A stretch of 27,230 bases of DNA from positions 1-27,230 of IMG/VR virus record IMGVR_UViG_3300032093_000690. One strand, given 5' to 3'. Below the pieces are notes generated by a model. It saw nothing but the letters and a program-made list of their open reading frames with translations. It had not been told where the DNA came from and ran no database searches. Both the position numbers and the translations under genes were made by a program. Positions 6,780 to 13,686 of this stretch are shown one piece after another; within the stretch, counting starts at the first letter, position 1; each line of letters begins with the position of its first letter. The stretch comes from a virus.

Positions 6780-8099
6780 TTAGTTTTCTACTATGAAGTA
6801 GTGGCCATTGTTTTGGAGATCAGTAAGCTTCTCTGGTTCATTAGTGATTGTGTCTCCATCCATAGCTTCATTTACTTTTCTAATTTGAATCCCGTCAGTA
6901 GTTTCTATGTAACCACTTCTTTGTATTGATTTTCCACCTACAATCCAATAATCCATGTAGCCTTCTGTGCCCTCGTTTCTGTTTGGTGGTGTAAGTTTTA
7001 TTTGATAATTATTATATGCGCTTCCCAATGCAGTAGTACCATGATATCCAGTTGAAACAAATGTCCAGCCATTGCCACCAGCTACAGTCTGGACTGGAGA
7101 AGAAATATCAATAGTGCTTTCGTTTCCTGCCTGTCCATCACCGTTTCTTCCCCAAACCCACAAGCTGCCGTCTGTCTTGAGTGCTGCTGTGAAGTCATAA
7201 CCGCATGATACCTGTGCCCAGTTGTTTCCTCCACAAATAGTCTGCACAGGGGATGAATAATCCTGTGTGTCTCCTGTTCCAAGTGCGCCATAACTATTTC
7301 CTCCCCACATCCAGAGGGTGCCATCCGTCTTGATTGCACCTGTAAAGTATCTTCCAACAGATACCTGCGCCCAATTATTTCCTCCACAAATGGTTTGCAC
7401 AGGAGATGAAACATTGACAGTATTTTCTGCCCCTAGCTGGCCCTCTGAATTACGCCCCCACAACCAGAGAGTCCCATCATTTTTTATAGCAGCGGTATTT
7501 CTTCTGCTACAAGATACTTGTGCCCAGTCGTTTCCACCAGCAATAGTTTGAACTGGAGAGGACTTTTGATCAATAGAATCATCACCAAGTTCCCCATAAG
7601 TGTTTCTTCCAAACATCCACAATGTGCCATCAGTTTTTATAGCGCCAGTATGGTTTGCAGAACAAGAGACGGATGCCCAGTCATTTCCTCCAGCAACCGT
7701 TTGAACTGGAGATGATTTATCATCAGAAGTATCATCTCCTAAATTTCCATAATTGTTGTAACCCCACAGCCAGAGCGACCCATCATTCTTAATTCCCGCA
7801 CATATGCCCCAGTACCAGTTTGAAGCATTTATAAACGCCCAGTCAGTATCAGTCCCTATTTGTGTAGGAGAAGAAAGGTCAACATTCTCTGTATTTTGTC
7901 CCAAGGCCCCATGGCTGTCAAACCCCCAAGACCAGACTGTTCCATCATTTTTTAAGGCAAGTGTCATGTCGTAGCCACCGGCTACCGCAACCCAATCACT
8001 ACCTCCAGCTATTGTTTGTATTGGAGATGACTTGTCATCTGTAGTATTGTCTCCAAGCTGTCCATAGTTATTTTGTCCCCATAACCATAATTGTGCCAT
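6780..8099 (-). CDS. RCC1-repeat seven-bladed beta-propeller with C-terminal virion-type domain
   Basis: 439 aa. Seven tandem repeats of about 50 residues carry the RCC1 pattern: Trp-Gly-x-Asn-x-x-Gly-x-Leu-Gly, then SSPVQT, GGN, W-A-x-V-S, then AIKTDGTLW. Together they would make one propeller. Blades 3-7 are very alike, pointing to recent internal duplication. Residues from about 362 on form a separate domain (YQIKLTP, GTEG, QRSGYIE, LTDL, FIV) that is also encoded alone at 23802-24047. In phages such proteins are probably exposed fibre or decoration proteins that bind the host or its glycans; that role is inferred. GGAG RBS before the ATG; single-gene unit. Confidence 0.88.
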   Translation of the reverse strand: MAQLWLWGQNNYGQLGDNTTDDKSSPIQTIAGGSDWVAVAGGYDMTLALKNDGTVWSWGFDSHGALGQNTENVDLSSPTQIGTDTDWAFINASNWYWGICAGIKNDGSLWLWGYNNYGNLGDDTSDDKSSPVQTVAGGNDWASVSCSANHTGAIKTDGTLWMFGRNTYGELGDDSIDQKSSPVQTIAGGNDWAQVSCSRRNTAAIKNDGTLWLWGRNSEGQLGAENTVNVSSPVQTICGGNNWAQVSVGRYFTGAIKTDGTLWMWGGNSYGALGTGDTQDYSSPVQTICGGNNWAQVSCGYDFTAALKTDGSLWVWGRNGDGQAGNESTIDISSPVQTVAGGNGWTFVSTGYHGTTALGSAYNNYQIKLTPPNRNEGTEGYMDYWIVGGKSIQRSGYIETTDGIQIRKVNEAMDGDTITNEPEKLTDLQNNGHYFIVEN

Positions 8100-8120
8100 A
8101 ATATAACTCCTAAATACAAA

Positions 8121-8128
8121 TATTTATC
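8121..8128 (-). promoter_or_regulatory. candidate T4-late-like promoter octamer for the RCC1 gene
   Basis: On the minus strand AGATAAATA lies about 21 bases before the RCC1 start codon, close to the T4 late consensus TATAAATA. It would give a leader of about 15 bases that includes the GGAG RBS. A similar CATAAATA precedes the homologous small gene at 24047. Confidence 0.3.
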
Positions 8129-8158
8129 TTACATAACTCATTAAATATATAGTTTATT

Positions 8159-8377
8159 ATGGAAAGTCTTGCTAGATTGGTTATTTTGATATTTTTATCA
8201 ATTTATTTCCTACTTCTAGGAATAGAATTGATTGCGTTGGTATTTGCAATTAAATATATTTTTCCTCAATACGGAGATTGGTGGTATTGTGCTTGGGTTC
8301 CTATTTTAATAGGAGCAAACTGGTGTCTGACTGTTTTGATATTAATTATCATGAGCAAAATTGGCTCCAAGAGCTAA
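8159..8377 (+). CDS. small membrane protein, 2 TM, 72 aa
   Basis: Two hydrophobic segments (residues about 5-33 and 43-66) joined by a short loop with WWYCAW, ending in a Lys/Ser tail; an alpha-helical hairpin in the membrane. No clear RBS. It is divergent from the RCC1 gene, and its 3' end overlaps tiny ORF H4 on the other strand by 36 bases. Holin-like in size, but nothing specific supports lysis. Confidence 0.6.
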   Translation: MESLARLVILIFLSIYFLLLGIELIALVFAIKYIFPQYGDWWYCAWVPILIGANWCLTVLILIIMSKIGSKS

Positions 8378-8518
8378 TCTGGCATAAATTCTTCTGAGTC
8401 TTGACTCAAAAAAACCGAATTCTGAAGACCTGTATTTTTCTCTTTGAAATTGAACTGAGTAATTACGATCTGAACCGAAAACTGAATTCTTACTTGACAA
8501 ACTATAGATCAATATCAT
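8342..8518 (-). CDS. tiny ORF H4 (array 2), 58 aa
   Basis: Begins MILIYSLSSK in an ATGA overlap with the stop of the 56-aa gene upstream. Ser/Arg/Phe-rich (VFGSDRNYS, SEFGFFESRLRR). It lacks Cys and Trp but shares the M-I-L start and coupling of the arrays. Its last 36 bases run antiparallel under the convergent membrane gene, which lowers confidence. Confidence 0.5.
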   Translation of the reverse strand: MILIYSLSSKNSVFGSDRNYSVQFQREKYRSSEFGFFESRLRRIYARLALGANFAHDN

Positions 8519-8685
8519 TTCGCAACCTTTTTATTTTTTAGAATCTCTAATTGTTTTTGTAATTTGGCAACTATTACATCATGTCTTTTCCAATATTGCT
8601 CTTTATTTCCATAATAATAACCCTCGTCCTTCATGGACTGTAAAGCGCCTAGTAAATGACTGATTTCAGACGATGTGAGTGTCAT
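8515..8685 (-). CDS. small helical protein, 56 aa
   Basis: Starts MTLTSSEISHLLGALQSMKD. The ATG at 8685 is chosen because it makes TGATG with the stop of ORF H3 and follows GGGGGG; an ATG at 8706 is inside H3. Two amphipathic helices with a Lys-rich end and ordinary composition. It is thus an ordinary gene embedded in the array and sharing its RBS/start junction. Confidence 0.65.
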   Translation of the reverse strand: MTLTSSEISHLLGALQSMKDEGYYYGNKEQYWKRHDVIVAKLQKQLEILKNKKVAK

Positions 8686-8831
8686 CAATCCCCCCAAATT
8701 TCGCATCTAGTCTTATCTAGTACGAATGCCCCTGAGTAGTATGTTATGCCAATAAAACATGATTTTGGATACATTCTGATGAAGCTACTGAGGCCACACC
8801 AATGGCTGAAAACTTTGATGCGATTTTCCAT
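8685..8831 (-). CDS. tiny aromatic-rich ORF H3 (array 2), 48 aa
   Basis: Starts MENRIKVFSHW with TAATG overlapping the stop of H2, and ends TRCEIWGD with the stop overlapping the next start as TGATG. The end of the gene reads TAGATGC..TGGGGGGAT, a variant of the junction motif found in the other arrays, here acting as the RBS of the ordinary 56-aa gene. Confidence 0.6.
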   Translation of the reverse strand: MENRIKVFSHWCGLSSFIRMYPKSCFIGITYYSGAFVLDKTRCEIWGD

Positions 8832-9010
8832 TACCACCTTCCAAAAAGTTTGCTGTAATTCCAACAGTCATGGTTATTACCAGCAAAGACTTCTGATCTT
8901 CCCATGCCATTTATCCGACAGCTTCCCCAAGCTGTATTCAACCAAGACATTTGTGACTGTGTTGCAAACACAGTTGATCTGCCTTTCAGAAATGGAATAT
9001 TAAGAGTCAA
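8831..9010 (-). CDS. tiny aromatic-rich ORF H2 (array 2), 59 aa
   Basis: Starts at a TTG (TTGA overlap with the stop of H1) and reads MTLNIPFLKGRS, then MSWLNTAWGSCRING and HDCWNYSKLFGRW. It carries Trp, Cys and Asn-rich stretches like the other array ORFs, and its stop overlaps the next start as TAATG. Confidence 0.55.
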   Translation of the reverse strand: MTLNIPFLKGRSTVFATQSQMSWLNTAWGSCRINGMGRSEVFAGNNHDCWNYSKLFGRW

Positions 9011-9192
9011 CTCCAGAATCCAAAATTAGATTGAGTCGATCCTTTAAAAACTCTGCTTACTGTAGGTCTGGAAAATGGATTTAAAAATATTACGAAACTG
9101 TTGCTATACGCTTCATCACCTGAAAAATTACCAGAAAAATGGCAATCATTCAAATCACTCAAAACATACTTGTGAAAATTGAATATGTGCAT
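9007..9192 (-). CDS. tiny aromatic-rich ORF H1 (array 2), 61 aa
   Basis: Starts MHIFNFHKYV 16 bases after the stop of the four-repeat gene, with a weak CAGG upstream. Phe/Ser/Asn-rich, with NPFSRPTVSR as the internal motif and NFGFWS at the end, which matches NFGFYSSDWV of ORF O in array 5. First of a coupled run of array genes. Confidence 0.6.
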   Translation of the reverse strand: MHIFNFHKYVLSDLNDCHFSGNFSGDEAYSNSFVIFLNPFSRPTVSRVFKGSTQSNFGFWS

Positions 9193-9208
9193 AGAAACCT
9201 GTTTTAAT

Positions 9209-9967
9209 TTAGCTTCGTGCTAGCTGTTTCTTAGCGTGATATGCAGCAATTACTTTTTTGTTATGTTCTGCTCTTTTTTTGTCAAACTCTTCAGGGGGTA
9301 GCCAAACCTCGTTGCCTAAAGCTGAGTATGTCCAGAATTTCCATTTGGTCAATGGATTGACATCTCCTCTGCTGAATTTTAAGTGTGGATTTTCCTTGCG
9401 TTGTTTTTGTTTTTCATGCCTAATTTGTTTGTATTTTTCAACAATTTCTTTGCCCTTTTTTTGCCTGTAAATAGTTGAAAGTAATTTAATTCTTTCTCTG
9501 CGCTTTTGCAGTTTTTCTACTGGTCCATACTTAACTTTATGGTTTTTGATTTCAACTACTACTAAATCTGGAATAGACGGATGCTTATCGCCTAAACAAA
9601 CATTTGGTGGGGGAATTTTACTTTTCCTTTTTTCATAGGCAATTCTTTGTTGTTCTCGTCTTTTTAGTTTGTATGCTTCGAGTTCTGCAAGAGTGCCAAA
9701 TTTAGGCGTTCCACTTGCATGCAAACAAATGAAGTACAAGCCAGTTTCTGGATTGTACTTGCCTTTAAAATTTCTTTGTTCAATTGGTAATTTTTCTTGA
9801 TTTTTTTTATATTTTTCAATTCTTCTTTTATAACTTGTGATTCTGGCTGATTCGTACTGGTCGAACTTTTCTTTAGTCAACCAGACTTGGTATTTCTTTT
9901 TATTTTTACTTGATTTATAGGACCAAAAAATCTTGCCATCATCTCGCACGAATCCTTTGCGAAACAT
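9209..9967 (-). CDS. phage four-repeat protein, 252 aa
   Basis: Highly basic, with four tandem units of about 50 residues at roughly 5-50, 66-115, 124-170 and 200-247. The best-kept units (1 and 4) read FWSY..QVWLTKEKFDQY and FWTY..EVWLPPEEFDKK; units 3 and 4 start GD-x-x-P, each followed by a Lys/Arg-rich helix. I recall similar repeats from hypothetical proteins of large phages and cyanobacteria; a link to DNA or RNA binding would be a guess from the charge. Preceded by the 47-aa gene and followed by array 2 in one minus operon. Confidence 0.65.
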   Translation of the reverse strand: MFRKGFVRDDGKIFWSYKSSKNKKKYQVWLTKEKFDQYESARITSYKRRIEKYKKNQEKLPIEQRNFKGKYNPETGLYFICLHASGTPKFGTLAELEAYKLKRREQQRIAYEKRKSKIPPPNVCLGDKHPSIPDLVVVEIKNHKVKYGPVEKLQKRRERIKLLSTIYRQKKGKEIVEKYKQIRHEKQKQRKENPHLKFSRGDVNPLTKWKFWTYSALGNEVWLPPEEFDKKRAEHNKKVIAAYHAKKQLARS

Positions 9968-9996
9968 ACCGCCTCCAGCTTTATGTGGACTACATA

Positions 9997-10140
9997 TTAA
10001 TTGTTTTTGGAACCTTTGACAAATTTTTTCATGAGAAATTCTTTCTCATTTTTGTCTTTAGGAATCTTTACTACTTTTTTAGTGCAGGTTACAATTTCAA
10101 CTTTTTTCTCAACCAGTAGCCATTCTTTAAATGTTTTCAT
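9997..10140 (-). CDS. small basic protein with capsid-targeting-like N-terminus, 47 aa
   Basis: Reads MKTFKEWLLVEKKVEIVTC and then a Lys-rich body. The first ten residues resemble the T4 capsid-targeting sequence MKTYQEFIAEA and the N-termini of the genes at 964 and 12787, with a possible protease site after LVE. TATAAATA lies four bases before the ATG, too close to serve this start by T4 spacing. Small, basic and possibly packaged with DNA; inferred only. Confidence 0.55.
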   Translation of the reverse strand: MKTFKEWLLVEKKVEIVTCTKKVVKIPKDKNEKEFLMKKFVKGSKNN

Positions 10141-10160
10141 ATGATATTTATACATTTTAT

Positions 10161-10382
10161 TCAAAATTCACCGATATAGACAGATATTGGTTCATATGTT
10201 TCTTCTCCAATTTTAATTTGACCAATAGCTTTGCCACCAGTCTCAAATGCCATACTGGAGTAAACACTAAGTCTTTGGTTTGAATTTACTTTTATTAGTT
10301 GGCTTTTGTCGAGGTCAGATAGAATCTCAATTAGTTTTCCAACTGAGATGTATTCTTCTTCTGGATATTCTGATGTAAACAT
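10161..10382 (-). CDS. hypothetical protein, 73 aa
   Basis: A good GGAGG precedes the ATG by five bases. Starts MFTSEYPEEEYISVGKLIEI; an acidic N-terminus is followed by a helix and a beta-rich end. Ordinary composition, no motif recognised. It lies between tiny ORF 10405-10587 and the 47-aa gene in one minus operon. Confidence 0.7.
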   Translation of the reverse strand: MFTSEYPEEEYISVGKLIEILSDLDKSQLIKVNSNQRLSVYSSMAFETGGKAIGQIKIGEETYEPISVYIGEF

Positions 10383-10404
10383 GATTCCTCCATAAATAAA
10401 TGAG

Positions 10405-10587
10405 TTAATTGTTTAAATCCTCGAACTTCCAACAATTACTGTTGTACCAATGTCCAAATCCTAACGCTTGGTGTATCCTAAACGCTGTGCTTTGAGGACA
10501 TAGGAATCCAAAAACTCTTCTCTTGAAAAAGAATGTTCCATTTGGGAATGCATTACCTTCAGGGATTGCTGCGTGTTTCAGGATCAT
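10405..10587 (-). CDS. tiny aromatic-rich ORF, lone array-family member, 60 aa
   Basis: Starts MILKHAAIPEGNAF, has FFFKRRVFGFLCPQ in the middle and ends NSNCWKFEDLNN, matching NSRCWGNRI of array 4. A GTG at 10599 would add four residues. First gene of the minus operon that later includes array 2, and the only family member here not next to another one. This shows the family also occurs as single genes. Confidence 0.6.
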   Translation of the reverse strand: MILKHAAIPEGNAFPNGTFFFKRRVFGFLCPQSTAFRIHQALGFGHWYNSNCWKFEDLNN

Positions 10588-10665
10588 TTTTTCTTTCACA
10601 ATTTCTTCAATATATATTCATATAACTTTAACATACTTTGCAACGCCAGCATGGTTAAATAAAGT

Positions 10666-11337
10666 ATGCTTGATGCGATTATTATCTCTGACATTCATCT
10701 AGGCTCCGATGTGTGCCAAGCAGAAGCCTTAGACAAATTCCTCAAGAAAATTGATAAACTACAGCCACAAAGACTCATAGTCAATGGCGATCTGTTCGAT
10801 TGCCTCAATTTCAACAAACTCCCAAAACACCATTGGCACATTCTCAAAGACCTCAGAAAATTATCTAAACACACAGAAGTTATCTGGATTAACGGTAATC
10901 ATGACGGACATTATGAATATGTTAGTAACCTCCTAGGACTTGAATTTTTCCAAGAATACACTTTTGAAAGTGATAATAAAAAAATAATTTGCCTGCACGG
11001 AGATAGATTCGATAGCTTTATTCAAAAGTATCCCATGTTCACCAAATGTGCCGATGCAATTTATTGGCTTATGCAAAAATTAGATAAAAGCCATTCCCTA
11101 GCCGTCTATGCCAAAAAGAACAGCAAGACATTCCTCAGAAATAGTGAAAGAATAAAGACTGAAGCGGTGAAATATGCGAAAGAAAACGGAGCAGATATTG
11201 TCCTGTGTGGTCATACTCATTTCCCAGAAACAACTTTAGTAAAAGGAATATGGTACGGCAATTCCGGTTGCTGGACTGACAAACAATGCTCCTACTTAAC
11301 CGTTTACCAAGGAGCAGTTACCCTGAATTATATATGA
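10666..11337 (+). CDS. calcineurin-like metallophosphoesterase, LpxH-like
   Basis: 223 aa with all five metallophosphoesterase blocks in order: SDIHLG (8-13), NGDLFD, NGNHD, LHGDRFD and GHTH, giving the Asp/His/Asn ligands of a two-metal site. Layout and length fit the UDP-2,3-diacylglucosamine diphosphatase (LpxH) branch, whose cellular role is lipid A synthesis, but also related phage phosphoesterases of unknown substrate. Its stop overlaps the GT4 start (ATGA), so the two probably act together on an envelope glycolipid. Family secure; substrate inferred. Confidence 0.85.
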   Translation: MLDAIIISDIHLGSDVCQAEALDKFLKKIDKLQPQRLIVNGDLFDCLNFNKLPKHHWHILKDLRKLSKHTEVIWINGNHDGHYEYVSNLLGLEFFQEYTFESDNKKIICLHGDRFDSFIQKYPMFTKCADAIYWLMQKLDKSHSLAVYAKKNSKTFLRNSERIKTEAVKYAKENGADIVLCGHTHFPETTLVKGIWYGNSGCWTDKQCSYLTVYQGAVTLNYI

Positions 11338-12335
11338 ACATACTAATAGCCACAGACGCTTGGGAACCACAAGTAAACGGCGTTGTCAAAACACTAAAAA
11401 ATACTATTCAAAAACTTGAAGAAATGGGACATATAGTAAAATTAATAACACCATCGGATTACTGGTGCTTCAAAGTTCCATTCACAAAAGATATACTTAC
11501 TCCATATTGGGTCAGAACCAAAACAATCAAAGATAAAATTGAATGGGCTGATTATATCCATATAAGCACAGAAGGAACTATAGGACTAGCCGTAAGAAAA
11601 TATTGCATCAAAAAGGGTTACCAATTCACCACAGCTTATCACACAGATATTCCCAACTTCTTCTATAAAACATTTGGTTTTGGCCTAAGATTATCCAAGA
11701 AATATCTAAGATGGTTTCATAACAAATCAGCCTGTGTCATGGCTACTACCGAACAGAATATACTTATTTTGAAGTCTTATGGGTTTACTGCACCAATAAA
11801 AATTTGGAGCAGAGGTGTCGATACTGATCTGTTTGTTCCTGTTGCAAAAGAAAAGTCAGATAGGATTCGTCTGGTCTATTGCGGCAGAGTTAGTCCAGAA
11901 AAAGGACTTAATGACTTCGTTCAACTGGATAACCTTTATGAAAAGACAATCATAGGCGATGGAATCTGTTTGGATTCTTATCAGTTTATTCATCCAGAGA
12001 TTAGATTCACAGGATTCTTACATGGCAAGGAATTAGCAAATGAATTGGCTTCCCATGACATTTTTGTATTCCCAAGTAAATTTGATACATTTGGACTGGT
12101 TAATATTGAAGCCATGAGTTGTGGGCTACCAGTAGCTTGTTATGATTGCAAAGGTGCTGGTGAAATAGTATCTGGTGGTAAAAGAATAGGATATGCTTCT
12201 CATGATTTGAATTTCGCTATTAAAGAATGCCATGATCTTATTTATAACAATAATTGCAGAGAACATGTTTTAAAAAATTACACTTGGAATAACGCTACTT
12301 CTCAATTCTTTGGAAATTTAGTTAGGAAAATATGA
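11334..12335 (+). CDS. GT4-family (GT-B) glycosyltransferase, MgtA-like
   Basis: 333 aa. The N-terminal domain opens MNILIATDAWEPQVNGVV, typical of GT4 lipid mannosyl/glucosyl-transferases; the C-terminal domain has LVYCGRVSPEKGLNDF and SKFDTFGLVNIEAMSCGLPV. The latter is the nucleotide-sugar site in its MgtA-type form (DTFG..EA). The ATG at 11334 makes an ATGA overlap with the phosphoesterase; an ATG at 11286 would lie inside that gene. Probably transfers a hexose to a lipid or glycan acceptor. Its own stop overlaps the EF-hand gene. Confidence 0.85.
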   Translation: MNILIATDAWEPQVNGVVKTLKNTIQKLEEMGHIVKLITPSDYWCFKVPFTKDILTPYWVRTKTIKDKIEWADYIHISTEGTIGLAVRKYCIKKGYQFTTAYHTDIPNFFYKTFGFGLRLSKKYLRWFHNKSACVMATTEQNILILKSYGFTAPIKIWSRGVDTDLFVPVAKEKSDRIRLVYCGRVSPEKGLNDFVQLDNLYEKTIIGDGICLDSYQFIHPEIRFTGFLHGKELANELASHDIFVFPSKFDTFGLVNIEAMSCGLPVACYDCKGAGEIVSGGKRIGYASHDLNFAIKECHDLIYNNNCREHVLKNYTWNNATSQFFGNLVRKI

Positions 12336-12577
12336 AATTTATAGATAGTATATTTGCGGGTTTGACCTGTATTATTTGTTCGTTTCTTGTAATGTCTCAA
12401 GAGAATAGTTTTCAAGATATGCTTGAACGATTTGATTGTAATTGCAATATGATGTTGGAGAAGCATGAATTACCAAAAAAGATATGGCATAAAGTTGGTA
12501 GTAGAGATTGGGACAAGAATGGATTGGTAGATAGAAAAGAATATGAAGGAATTATTGGTTGGTTCGGGAGGGAATGA
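12332..12577 (+). CDS. exported or membrane-anchored EF-hand calcium-binding protein, 81 aa
   Basis: Residues 1-22 form a hydrophobic signal peptide or anchor (IFAGLTCIICSFLVMS). Two EF-hand loops follow: D35-x-N-x-N-x-x-L-E-x-x-E46, and the textbook D59-x-D-x-N-G-x-V-D-x-x-E70. A paired EF-hand after an export signal suggests a periplasmic or outer-surface calcium binder. It is coupled to the GT4 gene by ATGA. EF-hands are uncommon in phages; dockerin-type loops are an alternative reading. Confidence 0.75.
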   Translation: MKFIDSIFAGLTCIICSFLVMSQENSFQDMLERFDCNCNMMLEKHELPKKIWHKVGSRDWDKNGLVDRKEYEGIIGWFGRE

Positions 12578-12734
12578 TCTCTAGGATTTTCTGCCCCAAC
12601 CTTTTGTACCCGTCTTTTACATCCTTGATTGCATCTTTAAGAGTGCCTCCAACTACCGTAGCAGTTCCCCATCTCTCTTCTTTAACCTTACCAATTTTGA
12701 AAATGAATCGGACTTTGAAATTGTGTTCGGTCAT
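12552..12734 (-). CDS. small basic beta-rich protein, 60 aa
   Basis: Starts MTEHNFKVRFIFKIGKVKEE with AAGG eight bases upstream; an upstream in-frame ATG at 12827 lies in the divergent Nudix gene and is rejected. Two strands around WGTATVVGGT and a C-terminal helix of Lys/Asp residues. It overlaps the 3' end of the EF-hand gene by 26 bases. No motif recognised; perhaps a modified-nucleotide or RNA-binding fold, but unsupported. Confidence 0.65.
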   Translation of the reverse strand: MTEHNFKVRFIFKIGKVKEERWGTATVVGGTLKDAIKDVKDGYKRLGQKILEIIPSRTNQ

Positions 12735-12786
12735 ATTATATACCTTTATGTTTGAAACTAGATTTATTTTATTATAAGGTTGATTT

Positions 12787-13539
12787 ATGAATTTTAAATT
12801 TTGGTTAGTTGAAGAAGAGTCTTCCAATAGGGAATATTGGGGTCCAATTAGTTATGCTACTAAAGAGGGTGATTATCTTAAAATTACAGCTGACATGCTT
12901 GATAAGCCACTTTATATTCCTTACAGCGATGAAGTTGCGTATGTCAACCAATATCCTAAAAATAAAACTTTAAATCCACCTTGGAATAAGTATTTCCGTT
13001 ATTCTGTTGCCCCAGATGGAAAATATGTTGTAAATTATGTTGAGAACAGGGCTGTTGACTGCCTTTGCTATTCACCAAAATACAATGCTGTCTATTTGAT
13101 TGATAGGAAAGCACCTCCTTTCGGCATAGCCATTCCCGGCGGTTTTTTCGATACGCATGACGGTATTAATGTGAACAATCCATCTGATCCACAGACTATT
13201 GGTGCGGTTACAGCTGCTAGAGAATTAGAGGAAGAAACTGGTGCAAAGGTAAGTGCTAGTGATCTTTCGTATATTGGTCGCTTCAGGACAGATGCGTCTG
13301 ATACAAGAGAAAAGAATTTTTATATCTGGGCTTACTTTTACATCGTTCCAGATGATATGATTCATGATTTCAAGTTTGGTGATGATGCTGGTCAGGCACC
13401 CGGAAGCCCATCTTTACAGCGAGAAGGATTAAATGGTTGGTATGAGGTTGATAATATTCCAAATTTAGTTTTCCCACATCATTATGATATTATAAAAACA
13501 GCAATGAATAATTTAGTCAATCAAAGGGAAAGTAAATGA
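12787..13539 (+). CDS. Nudix hydrolase, ADP-ribose pyrophosphatase (NUDT9-like)
   Basis: 250 aa. Residues 86-122 (ENRAVDCLCYSP..., IDRKAPPFGIAIPGGFFD) and the RELEEETG motif at 145-152 give the Nudix box, with Glu residues that bind metal. The gap between GG and RE is about 12 residues longer than the usual box, and the first Glu of the box is not obvious. The N-terminal 85 residues and the sequence around the box recall NUDT9-type ADP-ribose pyrophosphatases, which split ADP-ribose into AMP and ribose-5-phosphate. The start MNFKFWLVEEE resembles a capsid-targeting sequence. AAGG RBS. Confidence 0.82.
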   Translation: MNFKFWLVEEESSNREYWGPISYATKEGDYLKITADMLDKPLYIPYSDEVAYVNQYPKNKTLNPPWNKYFRYSVAPDGKYVVNYVENRAVDCLCYSPKYNAVYLIDRKAPPFGIAIPGGFFDTHDGINVNNPSDPQTIGAVTAARELEEETGAKVSASDLSYIGRFRTDASDTREKNFYIWAYFYIVPDDMIHDFKFGDDAGQAPGSPSLQREGLNGWYEVDNIPNLVFPHHYDIIKTAMNNLVNQRESK

Positions 13540-13569
13540 TGCTGGTTTTCAAATTGTAAAAATCTATTA

Positions 13570-13686
13570 TCAAATCCCAATTGTATAAAAGGCTGCAAAG
13601 AAATCGTTGCTGTACTTCCAATACAGGAAAGCCAAAGTTCCAGCCACAATGATTGCTGCAATAATCAATTTATTTTTTGTTTTCAT
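13570..13686 (-). CDS. single-pass small membrane protein, 38 aa
   Basis: MKTKN, then a hydrophobic run (LIIAAIIVAGTLAFLYW, residues 7-23), then a short tail. Coupled by ATGA to ORF M3; the GGGGGAA that codes for the end of M3 is its RBS. Last gene of array 3. Small membrane proteins also sit in or next to arrays 4 and 5. Confidence 0.6.
   Translation of the reverse strand: MKTKNKLIIAAIIVAGTLAFLYWKYSNDFFAAFYTIGI

Noticed and set aside
7082-7715. Other-frame ORFs inside the RCC1 gene
   Set aside because: They are shadows caused by the repetitive RCC1 sequence.
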